A stretch of DNA of 64,000 bases from Amycolatopsis dendrobii (GTDB lineage Bacteria > Actinomycetota > Actinomycetes > Mycobacteriales > Pseudonocardiaceae), in assembly GCF_014145675.1 (NCBI RefSeq), contig NZ_JACGZW010000016.1:62001-126000 (forward strand), in the 5' to 3' direction. Each line of letters begins with the position of its first letter. Positions within the stretch are counted from its first letter, which is position 1. The notes under the pieces were generated by a model that made no database searches, was not told the origin of the DNA, and saw only the letters and a list, made by a program, of their open reading frames with translations. Shown piece by piece: positions 51,034 to 59,567 of the stretch. Made by a program: the position numbers and the translations under genes.

Positions 51034-52827
51034 TTAGGCGGTTTCTCCCCGCACCAGCGCGGCGTACCTGCCGCCGGAAGCGAGCAGTTCCGCGTGCGTC
51101 CCCCGCTCGACGATCCGTCCCGCGTCCAGCACCGCGATCTGGTCCGCGTGCTCCACTGTGGACAGCCGGTGCGCGATCGCGATCGTCGTGCGGCCCGCGG
51201 CGAGCCGGTCCAGTTCCGCCTGCACCGCGCGTTCCGTGCGGTTGTCCAGCGAACTCGTCGCCTCGTCCAGGATCAGCACCGGCGGATTGCGCAGCAGGAT
51301 CCGCGCGATCGCCATCCGCTGCTTCTCGCCGCCGGAAAACCGGTAGCCGCGTTCCCCGACGACGGTGTCATACCCCTCCGGCAGCGCGGCCAGCGTGTCG
51401 TGGATGTGCGCGGCCTTCGCGGCGTTCTCCAGCTCCTCGTCGGTGGCGTCCGGTTTCGCGAACCGCAGGTTCTCGCGCACCGAAGCGTGGAACAGATACG
51501 TCTCCTGCGACACCAGACCGACCCCGGCGGCGAGCGACGCGAGCGTGACATCCCGGACGTCCGTCTCATCCACGCACACCTTTCCCTCAGTCACCTCATA
51601 CAACCGCGCCACCAGGTAAGCGAGCGTCGTCTTGCCCGAACCCGTCGACCCGACCAACGCCGTCGTCGTCCCTGCGGGCACGTCGAGATCGATGTCGCGC
51701 AACGTCCACGGCCCCTCGTCGGCGTAGCGGAACGACACTCCGCGCATCGAAACCGCTCCGCCGCTCGGACGCAGCGTTCGCGCGCCCGGCCGGTCGCCGA
51801 TCTCCACCGGCAGATCGAGCACCTCGAAGATCCGCCCGAACAGCGCCTTCGCCGACGAGACGTTCTGGCCAACCGTCTGCATCGCGGTCGCCGGAGCGAG
51901 CAGCCGGTTCACCATGCTGGTGAACGCGACGACAGTGCCCAGCGAGATCGGCGCCGCGCCGCCGGCGAGTTCCAGTCCGGCTGCCCAGTAGACCAGCGCG
52001 GGGATGATCGTCAGGCTCATCGACCGCGCCGCGCGCTGCCACCGTCCGGCCAGCGCGGCACTGCGCTCCAGCGCCGCGACCTCGCGTGATTCCTCGGCGA
52101 ACCGGTCGCGCATCAGCTTCGCGTTGCCCATCGTCTTCGCCAGCAGCACGCCGGTGACCGACAGCGATTCCTCGACGATCGTGGTCAGCCGCGCCATCCG
52201 CCGGGTCCGGCCGCGGGCGAGCTTCCGCTGCTTGCCGCCGAGGCGCAGCGTGAACAGCAGGAACAACGGCACGACGACCAGCGCCAACAGCGCCAGCTGC
52301 CAGTCCATGACCAGGATCGCCACCGCGATCGCCAGCGCCGTGGTGCCGTTCTGCACGATCGACGCGGCGGTCCCGGTCACGACGTTGTCCACGCCGCCGA
52401 TGTCGTTGAACACCCGCGACAGCACCTCGCCGGTCTTGGTCCGGGTGTAGAAGCCGAGCGACATCCGCTGCAGATGGCTGTACACCGCGACCCGCAGCTC
52501 GTTCATCACGCGCTGGCCGATGGTGTTGGACAGCCCGGTGGTCCGCACGCTCAGCGCGCCGGACCCGAGCGCGGCGGCGATCATCCCGGCCGCCAGCAGG
52601 CTGACCAGCAGGGCGTCGCGGTGCGGCAGCGCGTCGTCCAGCATCTCGCGCAGCAGGAACGGCGAGGTGACGCCCAGCCCGGCCTGCACGACCAGCAGGG
52701 CGCACAGCCCGGCCAGCGCCCGCCGGTGCGGCCGGAACAGGCCCGCGATGCGGCGGAACGGGACCTGTTCGTCCTCGTCGCCTGCCGGTTCGGCGAGCGT
52801 CGGACGCCGGGCAGTAGCTGATGTCAT
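51034..52827 (-). CDS. ABC transporter, fused permease/ATPase (exporter type)
   Basis: A 597-residue half-transporter: six-helix membrane domain (about 35-310) followed by an ATPase domain with Walker A GSTGSGKTT, signature FSGGEKQRMAIARILL, Walker B VLILDEATSSLD and the switch His in IAHRLSTVEHAD. The signature has FSGGE instead of LSGGQ. It probably works as a homodimer that exports a drug or lipid. It is followed by the MarR gene and is divergent from ffh. Confidence 0.92.
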   Translation of the reverse strand: MTSATARRPTLAEPAGDEDEQVPFRRIAGLFRPHRRALAGLCALLVVQAGLGVTSPFLLREMLDDALPHRDALLVSLLAAGMIAAALGSGALSVRTTGLSNTIGQRVMNELRVAVYSHLQRMSLGFYTRTKTGEVLSRVFNDIGGVDNVVTGTAASIVQNGTTALAIAVAILVMDWQLALLALVVVPLFLLFTLRLGGKQRKLARGRTRRMARLTTIVEESLSVTGVLLAKTMGNAKLMRDRFAEESREVAALERSAALAGRWQRAARSMSLTIIPALVYWAAGLELAGGAAPISLGTVVAFTSMVNRLLAPATAMQTVGQNVSSAKALFGRIFEVLDLPVEIGDRPGARTLRPSGGAVSMRGVSFRYADEGPWTLRDIDLDVPAGTTTALVGSTGSGKTTLAYLVARLYEVTEGKVCVDETDVRDVTLASLAAGVGLVSQETYLFHASVRENLRFAKPDATDEELENAAKAAHIHDTLAALPEGYDTVVGERGYRFSGGEKQRMAIARILLRNPPVLILDEATSSLDNRTERAVQAELDRLAAGRTTIAIAHRLSTVEHADQIAVLDAGRIVERGTHAELLASGGRYAALVRGETA

Positions 52828-52877
52828 ACGCCTATGTTTACTTAATTTCCGAGCCAGTGCGAGAGGTTTTCGCCTGG

Positions 52878-52907
52878 TTGACCTGTTGCCGCGCGGTCAA
52901 TTAATAC
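52878..52907 (+). promoter_or_regulatory. Candidate ffh promoter with inverted repeat
   Basis: TTGACC (52878-52883) and TAATAC (52902-52907) are separated by 18 bases and could drive ffh. TTGACC also forms an inverted repeat with GGTCAA (52895-52900). The site lies between the divergent ABC exporter and ffh genes, so it might instead be an operator for the MarR protein. Confidence 0.35.
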
Positions 52908-53036
52908 GCGCACGCGTAGTACCCTTCCCGTACCCGTGAAGGCCGGGCGGCCGGGGCGGCTACCCTCGGAAGATGCCGGGGGTGCCGAGCACCGCCCGGC
53001 ACGCGAACTTTCGACCCAGCTGGAGCGTGCACCCCC

Positions 53037-54578
53037 GTGTTCGACACCCTCTCCGATCGGCTCACCTCGGCCCTGCAGTCGCTCTCGCGCAAGGGCCGGC
53101 TGTCCGACGCCGACATCGACGCCACCGCGCGCGAGATCCGCATCGCGCTGCTGGAAGCGGACGTCGCGCTCCCGGTGGTCAAGGCGTTCATCGCGAAGAT
53201 CAAGGACCGGGCGAAGGGCGCCGAGGTCTCCCAGGCGCTGAACCCCGCGCAGCAGGTCGTGAAGATCGTCAACGAGGAGCTCGTCGGCATCCTCGGCGGC
53301 GAGACGCGGCGGCTGAACCTGGCGAAGAACCCGCCGTCGGTGATCATGCTCGCCGGTCTCCAGGGCGCGGGCAAGACGACGCTGGCAGGCAAGCTGGCGA
53401 TGTGGCTGAAGAAGCAGGGCCACGCGCCGATGCTGGTCGCCTGCGACCTCCAGCGGCCGAACGCGGTCAACCAGCTGCAGATCGTCGGCGAGCGCGCGGG
53501 CGTCACCACGTTCGCGCCCGAGCCGGGCAACGGCGTCGGCGACCCGGTCGACGTCGCCCGCCGCGCGATCGAAGAGGCCAAGCACGCGCAGCACGACATC
53601 GTCGTGGTCGACACCGCGGGCCGGCTGGGTGTCGACGAAGAGCTGATGAAGCAGGCCGCGGACATCCGCGAGGCCGTGCAGCCGGACGAAGTCCTGTTCG
53701 TGGTCGACGCCATGATCGGTCAGGACGCGGTCACCACGGCCGAGGCGTTCCGCGACGGCGTCGGCTTCACCGGCGTGGTGCTCACGAAGCTCGACGGCGA
53801 CGCCCGCGGTGGTGCGGCGCTGTCCGTCCGCGAGGTCACCGGCCAGCCGATCCTCTTCGCGTCCAACGGCGAAAAGCTCGAAGACTTCGACACGTTCCAC
53901 CCGGACCGGATGGCCTCGCGCATCCTGGGCATGGGCGACGTGCTGACCCTGATCGAGCAGGCCGAACAGCACTTCGACCAGGAGCAGGCCGAACAGGCCG
54001 CGCAGAAGCTCACCAGCGGGCAGCTCACGCTGGAGGACTTCCTCGAGCAGATGCTCGCCGTGCGCAAGATGGGCCCGATCGGCAACCTGCTCGGCATGCT
54101 GCCCGGCGCAGGCCAGATGAAAGACCAGCTCGCCGCGGTCGACGACAAGCAGCTCGACCGGCTCCAGGCGATCATCCGCGGCATGACGCCCGCCGAGCGC
54201 GCCGACCCGAAGATCATCAACGGCTCGCGCAGGCTGCGCATCGCGAACGGCTCCGGCGTGACCGTCCGCGAGGTCAACGACCTGGTCAACCGCTTCTTCG
54301 AGGCGCGCAAGATGATGGCGCAGATGGCGGGCCGGTTCGGCTTCGGCGGCGGAGGCGGCGGGAGCAAGAACCGCAAGGGCAAGAAGGGGAAGAAGGGCAA
54401 GAAGGGCCCCACGCAGCCGAAGATGCGCGGCGGGATGCCCGGCGGCATGCCGATGCTGCCCCCCGGCGGCGGGATGCCCGGCGGGATGCCGGACCTGTCC
54501 CAGCTCGGCGGCATGAACGACGTGCCCGGCTTCGACCCGTCCAAGTTCAAGCTGCCGAAGGACCCGAAGAACAATTGA
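53037..54578 (+). CDS. ffh: Signal recognition particle protein Ffh
   Basis: A 513-residue SRP GTPase that binds signal sequences and the 4.5S RNA. NG domain: Walker A GLQGAGKTTLAGKLA, DTAGRL, TKLDGDARGG; M domain from about residue 320 with GMTPAERADPKIINGSRRLRIANGSG, then a tail rich in Gly, Lys and Met (SKNRKGKKGKKGKKG, GGMPGGMPMLPPGG). The tail is longer than in E. coli but normal for actinobacteria. GTG at 53037 gives VFDTLSDRL. It overlaps the amidohydrolase gene by 4 bp. Confidence 0.96.
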   Translation: MFDTLSDRLTSALQSLSRKGRLSDADIDATAREIRIALLEADVALPVVKAFIAKIKDRAKGAEVSQALNPAQQVVKIVNEELVGILGGETRRLNLAKNPPSVIMLAGLQGAGKTTLAGKLAMWLKKQGHAPMLVACDLQRPNAVNQLQIVGERAGVTTFAPEPGNGVGDPVDVARRAIEEAKHAQHDIVVVDTAGRLGVDEELMKQAADIREAVQPDEVLFVVDAMIGQDAVTTAEAFRDGVGFTGVVLTKLDGDARGGAALSVREVTGQPILFASNGEKLEDFDTFHPDRMASRILGMGDVLTLIEQAEQHFDQEQAEQAAQKLTSGQLTLEDFLEQMLAVRKMGPIGNLLGMLPGAGQMKDQLAAVDDKQLDRLQAIIRGMTPAERADPKIINGSRRLRIANGSGVTVREVNDLVNRFFEARKMMAQMAGRFGFGGGGGGSKNRKGKKGKKGKKGPTQPKMRGGMPGGMPMLPPGGGMPGGMPDLSQLGGMNDVPGFDPSKFKLPKDPKNN

Positions 54579-55648
54579 GCCCGCTGCACCTTTCCGGCAC
54601 CGTCCTGCCCGACGGCGAACCGCGTGACCTCTGGATCCAGGACGGAAAGCTGTCGTTCGAGCCGGTTCCCGGCGCGGAAACGCTGTCCGCCGGCGGATTC
54701 GTGGTCCCCGGGCTGGTCGACGCGCATTGCCACCCGGGCCTCGGCCCGCGCGGCGGACTGTCGGTGGAGGAGGCGGCGGACCAGGCCGCGACCGACCGCG
54801 ACGCGGGCACCCTGCTGATCCGCGACTGCGGCCTGCCGCTCGACGTCCGGCCGCTGCAATCCCGTGCCGACCTGCCCACGATCATCCGCTGCGGACGCCA
54901 CCTGGCGCTGCCGAAGCGGTACATCCCCGGCTTCGCGATCGAGCTGGACGACCCGGCCCTGCTGCCCGAAGCCGTCGCCGAACAGGCCCGCGACGGCGAC
55001 GGCTGGGTCAAGCTCGTAGGCGACTGGATCGACCGCGGCCAAGGCGACCTCGCACCGCTGTGGCCGGACGACGTGCTGGCCGAAGCCATCCGCATCGCCC
55101 ACGACCTCGGCGCACGCGTCACAGCGCACGTGTTCGGCGAAGCGGCGTTGCCGGGCTTGATCGGCGCGGGCATCGACTGTCTCGAGCACGGCACCGCACT
55201 GTCGCCAGACCAACTCGCCGAACTCGCGCGCCGCGACGTCGCGCTCGTGCCCACGCTCATCAACATCGAGAACTTCCCGGGCATCGCGGACAAGGCAGGC
55301 AAGTACCCGACGTACGCGGCCCACATGCGCGCACTGCACGCCGGGGTGGGCGAGATGGTGTCCTCAGCGGTCGAAGCGGGCGTACGCGTCTTCGCGGGTA
55401 CGGACGCGGGCGGCATGGTCGCGCACGGCCGTATCGCCGACGAGGTCGAAGCACTCCACCGCGCGGGCATGTCGCGTACGCAGGCTCTCGCGAGTGCTTC
55501 CTGGGAAGCGCGCGAATGGCTGGGCCACCCCGGCATCGAGCACGGTGCCCCAGCCGACCTGATCGTTTACGCCGACGACCCGCGCGCCGACCTGGCCGCG
55601 CTGCACCACCCGACGCACATCGTCTTGGGCGGCACCGTCTTCCACTGA
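54575..55648 (+). CDS. Metal-dependent amidohydrolase
   Basis: A 357-residue TIM-barrel hydrolase of the imidazolonepropionase/prolidase-like group. Ligands: HCH in VDAHCHPG, Lys in GWVKLVGDWID, His in VTAHVFGEAAL and CLEHGTAL, Asp in FAGTDAGG. Substrate is unknown. The start is TTG at 54575, overlapping the ffh stop as TTGA; the protein then starts at the first beta strand as in related proteins. It is translationally coupled to ffh, although the functions look unrelated. Confidence 0.85.
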   Translation: MSPLHLSGTVLPDGEPRDLWIQDGKLSFEPVPGAETLSAGGFVVPGLVDAHCHPGLGPRGGLSVEEAADQAATDRDAGTLLIRDCGLPLDVRPLQSRADLPTIIRCGRHLALPKRYIPGFAIELDDPALLPEAVAEQARDGDGWVKLVGDWIDRGQGDLAPLWPDDVLAEAIRIAHDLGARVTAHVFGEAALPGLIGAGIDCLEHGTALSPDQLAELARRDVALVPTLINIENFPGIADKAGKYPTYAAHMRALHAGVGEMVSSAVEAGVRVFAGTDAGGMVAHGRIADEVEALHRAGMSRTQALASASWEAREWLGHPGIEHGAPADLIVYADDPRADLAALHHPTHIVLGGTVFH

Positions 55649-55660
55649 CGACCTCGGACC

Positions 55661-55758
55661 GCGTTCGGTGCGGGAGACGTCCCCAATGCGGCGTTGGTTG
55701 CGCTGAACGCACCCAATGTGGCGTTCGGTGCGTCAGACGCACCCAATGCCACATTGGG
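55661..55758. repeat. Three 30-bp tandem repeats ending in a nested hairpin
   Basis: Units 55661-55690, 55691-55720 and 55721-55750 are imperfect copies that begin GCGTT and carry CCCAATG near the end. The last unit and following bases form a nested hairpin: CCCAATGTGGC (55712-55722) with GCCACATTGGG (55748-55758) outside, and GGTGCGT-CAG-ACGCACC inside. It lies just past the amidohydrolase gene, between two co-directional genes, and probably includes a terminator. Confidence 0.7.
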
Positions 55759-55830
55759 GCGCATTCCCGGCAGCGATCGCGAGACGACCCCGCCTCGATG
55801 CGCCACAACACAGGCACATAGCGTGAACCC

Positions 55831-56553
55831 GTGGCCGAAGACGGTGGGGGAAAGCGAATTCTGGGCGCCCATTGGGCATTCGCCGCGTTCTTTTTCGGCG
55901 TAGCCGGCTACTACCTCGTCACCCTCCTCACCGCGGCCGCCTTCAACCGGCACGTCGGCGACGACGACCCGGTCGAGGCGTACGCGGGACCGTTGCTGCT
56001 GCTGGCGTTCCTGCCGAACCTGATCCTCGGCCTCGGCCCGGCGATCGCCTCGCTGCGGTACGGCTCTGGCCTCGAACGCGACTTCGGACTTCGCACCCGC
56101 GGCCGCGATCTCCGCATCGGCCTCGCCTGCGGCCTGCTCGCGCTCGTCGTCGGCTTCGTGCTGAACGCCGCCGAAATAGCGGTCTTCGGCGGCGACGAGG
56201 TGTCCGACAGCCCGCTCACCGACCTGCCCGACGTGTCCGGCGGCAGCCCGGTCTGGCTGATCGCGACCGCGCTGGTGCTGGTGATCGCCGTCCCGCTCAC
56301 CGAGGAACTCCTTTTGCGCGGTGCGCTGTGGAACGCCCTGCTGCACTACAAGATCCCGCCGTGGGTGGTGCTCGTGCTCACCTCGCTGGTGTTCGCGCTG
56401 CTGCACGGCGAGACCACGCGCACGATCGCGCTGTTCGGACAGGGTCTTGTCCTCGGGCTGGCGCGGCAGTTTTCCGGCCGGACCTCGGCGAGCGTGCTCG
56501 CGCACGCGGCCAACAACCTGCCGCCCGCCGTCCTTCTCTTCACCGGACATTGA
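55831..56553 (+). CDS. CPBP family intramembrane metalloprotease
   Basis: A 240-residue protein with about six or seven helices and the three CAAX/Abi motifs: EELLLRG (EExxxR), FALLHGE (FxxxH type) and HAANN. Members cleave membrane peptides; in bacteria many give immunity to bacteriocins or process peptides. GTG at 55831 was chosen. A second CPBP gene follows 88 bp downstream. Confidence 0.85.
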   Translation: MAEDGGGKRILGAHWAFAAFFFGVAGYYLVTLLTAAAFNRHVGDDDPVEAYAGPLLLLAFLPNLILGLGPAIASLRYGSGLERDFGLRTRGRDLRIGLACGLLALVVGFVLNAAEIAVFGGDEVSDSPLTDLPDVSGGSPVWLIATALVLVIAVPLTEELLLRGALWNALLHYKIPPWVVLVLTSLVFALLHGETTRTIALFGQGLVLGLARQFSGRTSASVLAHAANNLPPAVLLFTGH

Positions 56554-56641
56554 CGGAAACCGGTGACCGCTCGAGTACTGTGCGAAACCATTTCGGCCGC
56601 TAGGCTCGACCGGTGAGCAGAGCGAGCACGGGGAGGCGGGC

Positions 56642-57433
56642 GTGACCACATCACAGCCCCGTGAACCACTCTCTCGTGCGCTCTCCCCGGAGGACTTCGT
56701 GGCCGAACCGACCGCGTTCCCGGCTCATCGCTGGGGATTCGGGGCGTTCCTGCTGGTCGAGGCGGTGCTGCTGGCGTCGGCCGCGTTCATCGGCGCGCTC
56801 GCCGGCCCGACGGCTCCGGGCCGGCCCCTGCCGATCGGCACGGTGCTGCTCGGCACGATGCTGCCCACCATGATCGCCGCGGGCGTCGCGGTGCTGATCA
56901 CCGTCGTGCGCGGCAACGGCCCGAAACTCGACCTGCGGCTCGAATGGCGCTGGGCGGACGTCTGGACCGGGCTCAAATTCGGCATGCTCGGCCTCGTGCT
57001 CACCTCGCTGAGCGCCTACGTGTGGACCCAGCTGGTCGGCTCGGCGGACGCGACGTCGGCGATCAGCGCGCTGGTCGACGACCGCAAGATGTCCGTGCCC
57101 GCCGCCGCGGTGATGTTCGGCTACCTGTGGCTGCTCGGGCCGATCTGCGAGGAGATCATCTACCGCGGCCTGCTCTGGGGTGCGGTCGAGCGGCTGCAGT
57201 GGCGCAGCGAGCGCTGGGGCCGGGTCGCCGCGTTCCTGCTGTCCACCGCGGTCTTCGCGGCCAGCCACCTGGAACCGCTGCGCACCACGCTGCTGCTGGT
57301 GATCTCCATCCCGATCGGGCTGGCCCGGCTGTCCACCGGACGGCTGGCGGGCAGCATCGTCGCGCACGCGGTCAACAACTTCCTGCCCGCGGTCGCGATC
57401 CTGCTCGGCGCGCTCGGCCTCGCGTCCTTCTGA
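56642..57433 (+). CDS. CPBP family intramembrane metalloprotease
   Basis: A 263-residue relative of the preceding gene with motifs EEIIYRG, FAASHLE and HAVNN in about seven helices. The two differ widely, so any duplication is old. Function is unknown; substrate could be a lipoprotein or peptide. GTG at 56642 follows GGGGAGGCGG. It is upstream of rpsP, with its own promoter region between. Confidence 0.85.
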   Translation: MTTSQPREPLSRALSPEDFVAEPTAFPAHRWGFGAFLLVEAVLLASAAFIGALAGPTAPGRPLPIGTVLLGTMLPTMIAAGVAVLITVVRGNGPKLDLRLEWRWADVWTGLKFGMLGLVLTSLSAYVWTQLVGSADATSAISALVDDRKMSVPAAAVMFGYLWLLGPICEEIIYRGLLWGAVERLQWRSERWGRVAAFLLSTAVFAASHLEPLRTTLLLVISIPIGLARLSTGRLAGSIVAHAVNNFLPAVAILLGALGLASF

Positions 57434-57623
57434 CGCTGGTCACGCACGTCTAACCGGGGCCTTGTGCGGGCACGGCGACGGGCATCTGGCAGAATGTTTG
57501 CTTGCCCGCTTCCGCCGGACCCTCTCGCCGTGTGGAAGCTCCTGACCTCCGGGCGCCGCAAGCCTGTCCCCACGGGTTCGGCGCGCGCCCTGCACCACAC
57601 AGCACTGAGGAGTACCCACACCC

Positions 57624-58067
57624 GTGGCCGTCAAGATCAAGCTGCAGCGCCTCGGCAAGATCCGTGCGCCGTACTACCGCATCATCATCGCCGACGCGCG
57701 GACCCGCCGGGACGGCAAGGCCATCGAGACGATCGGCAAGTACCACCCGAAGGAAGAGCCGAGCTTCATCGAGGTCGACACCGAGCGGGCGCAGTACTGG
57801 CTGGGCGTCGGCGCGCAGCCGACCGAGCCGGTCCAGCGCATCCTCGAGATCACCGGCGACTGGCAGAAGTTCAAGGGCCTGCCGGGCGCCGAGGGCACCC
57901 TGAAGGTGGCCGAGCCGAAGCCGTCCAAGCAGGACCTGTTCAACGCGGCGCTGGCCGCGGCCGGCGAGGAGCCCTCCACCGAGGCCACCACGCCGAAGAA
58001 GAAGTCGGCCCCGAAGAAGGCCGAGGCCGAGAAGGCGGAAGCCGCTGAGGGCGAGAAGTCCGAGTGA
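57624..58067 (+). CDS. rpsP: 30S ribosomal protein S16
   Basis: A 147-residue ribosomal protein. The N-terminal MAVKIKLQRLGKIRAPYYRI and RDGKAIETIGKYHPKEEPS are the S16 core (about 85 residues); the rest is the Lys/Ala/Glu-rich tail (TTPKKKSAPKKAEAEKAEAA) common in actinobacteria. GTG at 57624 follows GAGGAG. In the 190-bp leader, CAGAAT near 57491 is a possible -10 box. Its stop overlaps the KH-protein gene by 4 bp. Confidence 0.95.
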   Translation: MAVKIKLQRLGKIRAPYYRIIIADARTRRDGKAIETIGKYHPKEEPSFIEVDTERAQYWLGVGAQPTEPVQRILEITGDWQKFKGLPGAEGTLKVAEPKPSKQDLFNAALAAAGEEPSTEATTPKKKSAPKKAEAEKAEAAEGEKSE

Positions 58068-58303
58068 GCTTCCTCGCCGACTCCCTCGAGCACCTGGTGC
58101 GCGGGATCGTCGACAACCCGGACGAGGTCCGGGTCGAGCTGCTGACCACGCGTCGTGGCCGCACGCTTGAGGTGCACGTCCACCCCGACGATCTCGGCAA
58201 GGTGATCGGCCGGGGCGGGCGCACCGCGACCGCTCTGCGCACCGTGATGGGCGGCATCGGCGGCCGAGGCGTCCGCGTGGACGTCGTCGACACCGATCGC
58301 TGA
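58064..58303 (+). CDS. khpA: KH-domain RNA-binding protein KhpA
   Basis: A 79-residue protein with one KH domain and the GxxG loop in DDLGKVIGRGGRTATALRTV. It binds RNA and acts in cell division or ribosome assembly with KhpB in other bacteria. GTG at 58064 overlaps the rpsP stop. The position between rpsP and rimM is conserved. Confidence 0.93.
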   Translation: MSFLADSLEHLVRGIVDNPDEVRVELLTTRRGRTLEVHVHPDDLGKVIGRGGRTATALRTVMGGIGGRGVRVDVVDTDR

Positions 58304-58329
58304 CCCGAGATTCTCGGAAACGGTCAGGT

Positions 58330-58845
58330 ATGGACGTCGTAGTCGGCCGTATCGCGAAGGCGCACGGCATCCGCGGCGAGCTCGCGGTCGACGTGCGCAC
58401 GGATTCGCCGCAGCAGCGGTTCGCGATCGGTGCGGTCGTCACGACGAAGCTGCGCGACGGCAGCACGAGAGAACTCACCATCGCAGCCGCCCGCGAACAC
58501 AGCGGGCGGCTGCTGGTGCGTTTCGAGGAAGTGCTCACGCGCGACGTCGCGGAAACCCTCCGCGGTGCCCTGCTGCTGGCGGACACCGACTCGCTGCCGC
58601 CCACCGGCGACCCGGACGAGTTCTACGACCACGAGGTGGCCGGGCTTCGTGCCGAACTGGCCGACGGGACGGTCGTGGGCAAGGTCGTCGAAGTGGTCCA
58701 CTCGCCCGCCGGGGAATTGCTCGAACTCGATCATGACGGACGCTCGGTCTTGGTACCTTTCGTCCGCGCCATCGTTCCGGTGGTGGATGTCGCGGGGGGC
58801 CGGGTCGTGCTCGATCCGCCCGAAGGCCTCCTCGACGCTGACTGA
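58330..58845 (+). CDS. rimM: Ribosome maturation factor RimM
   Basis: A 171-residue 30S assembly factor with an N-terminal beta barrel (VVVGRIAKAHGIRGELAVDV) and a PRC-barrel domain (EFYDHEVAGL, VVEVVHSPAGELLEL, PFVRAIVPVVD). It helps mature the 16S 3' domain near S19. In most actinobacteria trmD follows directly; here a secreted-protein gene lies between. Confidence 0.95.
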   Translation: MDVVVGRIAKAHGIRGELAVDVRTDSPQQRFAIGAVVTTKLRDGSTRELTIAAAREHSGRLLVRFEEVLTRDVAETLRGALLLADTDSLPPTGDPDEFYDHEVAGLRAELADGTVVGKVVEVVHSPAGELLELDHDGRSVLVPFVRAIVPVVDVAGGRVVLDPPEGLLDAD

Positions 58846-58855
58846 GGGGGAGCTC

Positions 58856-59563
58856 GTGAAGTTCTGGACGAAGGCTGTCTTCGCAGCCGTTCTGGCCACC
58901 GCTTTCGCCGCGCCGTCCGCGCAGGCCGCTTCGCCGGTGTACGGCGACTTTTCGCTGATGTTCCAGCGCAGCGCCGGCCAGTACGCGCCGCCGGGGGAGA
59001 AGGCGTTCCAGTGGGCCTGGTCTCCGCAGTCGGCCACCGAATCGCAGATCACCTGGGGCGACCCGGTCACGTGGCCGCCCGCGACCGCCGAGCACTTCGT
59101 CCGCTCGGGCGACTGGGTGCTGATCGACGGCTGGGACGGCAACGGCACGTACTACACGGAGCGGGTCACCGAAGAATCCGTGTGCACCGGCTCCACCTGC
59201 ACGCCGATCCCGTCCGACGGCGGCCGCCAGCACTACGTGCGCTGGACCGTGCCGTCCACCGACTACCGGCTCGTCGCGCGCGGGACGATCACCGAGAAGA
59301 GCTCGGGCAAGGTCGTCCACTTCGAGCACCTGCAGACGTGGGGCGCGCCGGCTCCGTGCTCGAACGCCCGTTTCGGAGCGCGCACCTGCGTCACGCAGAC
59401 CGAGACCTGGTCGGACGACAACGGGCTGCCCGCCGGGTCGCCGATCCGCAAGACCCTGCACCGCAGCATCAAGATCGCGAAGGGGCTCGGCATGGCCTTC
59501 GCGATCGACCAGGACGTCCCGAGCCCGTGGCACGCCGAGGCCACCGAGTACTGGAACTGGTAA
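58856..59563 (+). CDS. Secreted protein of unknown function inside the rimM-trmD cluster
   Basis: A 235-residue exported protein. The signal peptide ends AQA/AS near residue 24. The mature part is beta-rich with four Cys in two close pairs (CTGSTC; PCSN with RTCVTQ) and many Trp (FQWAWSPQ, WTVPS, TEYWNW), which suggests a disulphide-bonded extracellular domain. No catalytic motif is seen. GTG at 58856 follows GAGGGGGAG. It is 10 bp after rimM and 4 bp before trmD, so it is transcribed with ribosomal genes, an odd position for a secreted protein. Confidence 0.8.
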   Translation: MKFWTKAVFAAVLATAFAAPSAQAASPVYGDFSLMFQRSAGQYAPPGEKAFQWAWSPQSATESQITWGDPVTWPPATAEHFVRSGDWVLIDGWDGNGTYYTERVTEESVCTGSTCTPIPSDGGRQHYVRWTVPSTDYRLVARGTITEKSSGKVVHFEHLQTWGAPAPCSNARFGARTCVTQTETWSDDNGLPAGSPIRKTLHRSIKIAKGLGMAFAIDQDVPSPWHAEATEYWNW

Positions 59564-59567
59564 CCGC

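Noticed and set aside
55661..55750. Three 30-bp repeats as a mini CRISPR
   Set aside because: Units are directly adjacent with no spacers, and no cas gene is present.
58430..58855. Longer start for the secreted protein, inside rimM
   Set aside because: The added part is an out-of-frame reading of rimM, and GTG at 58856 with GAGGGGGAG gives a proper signal peptide.
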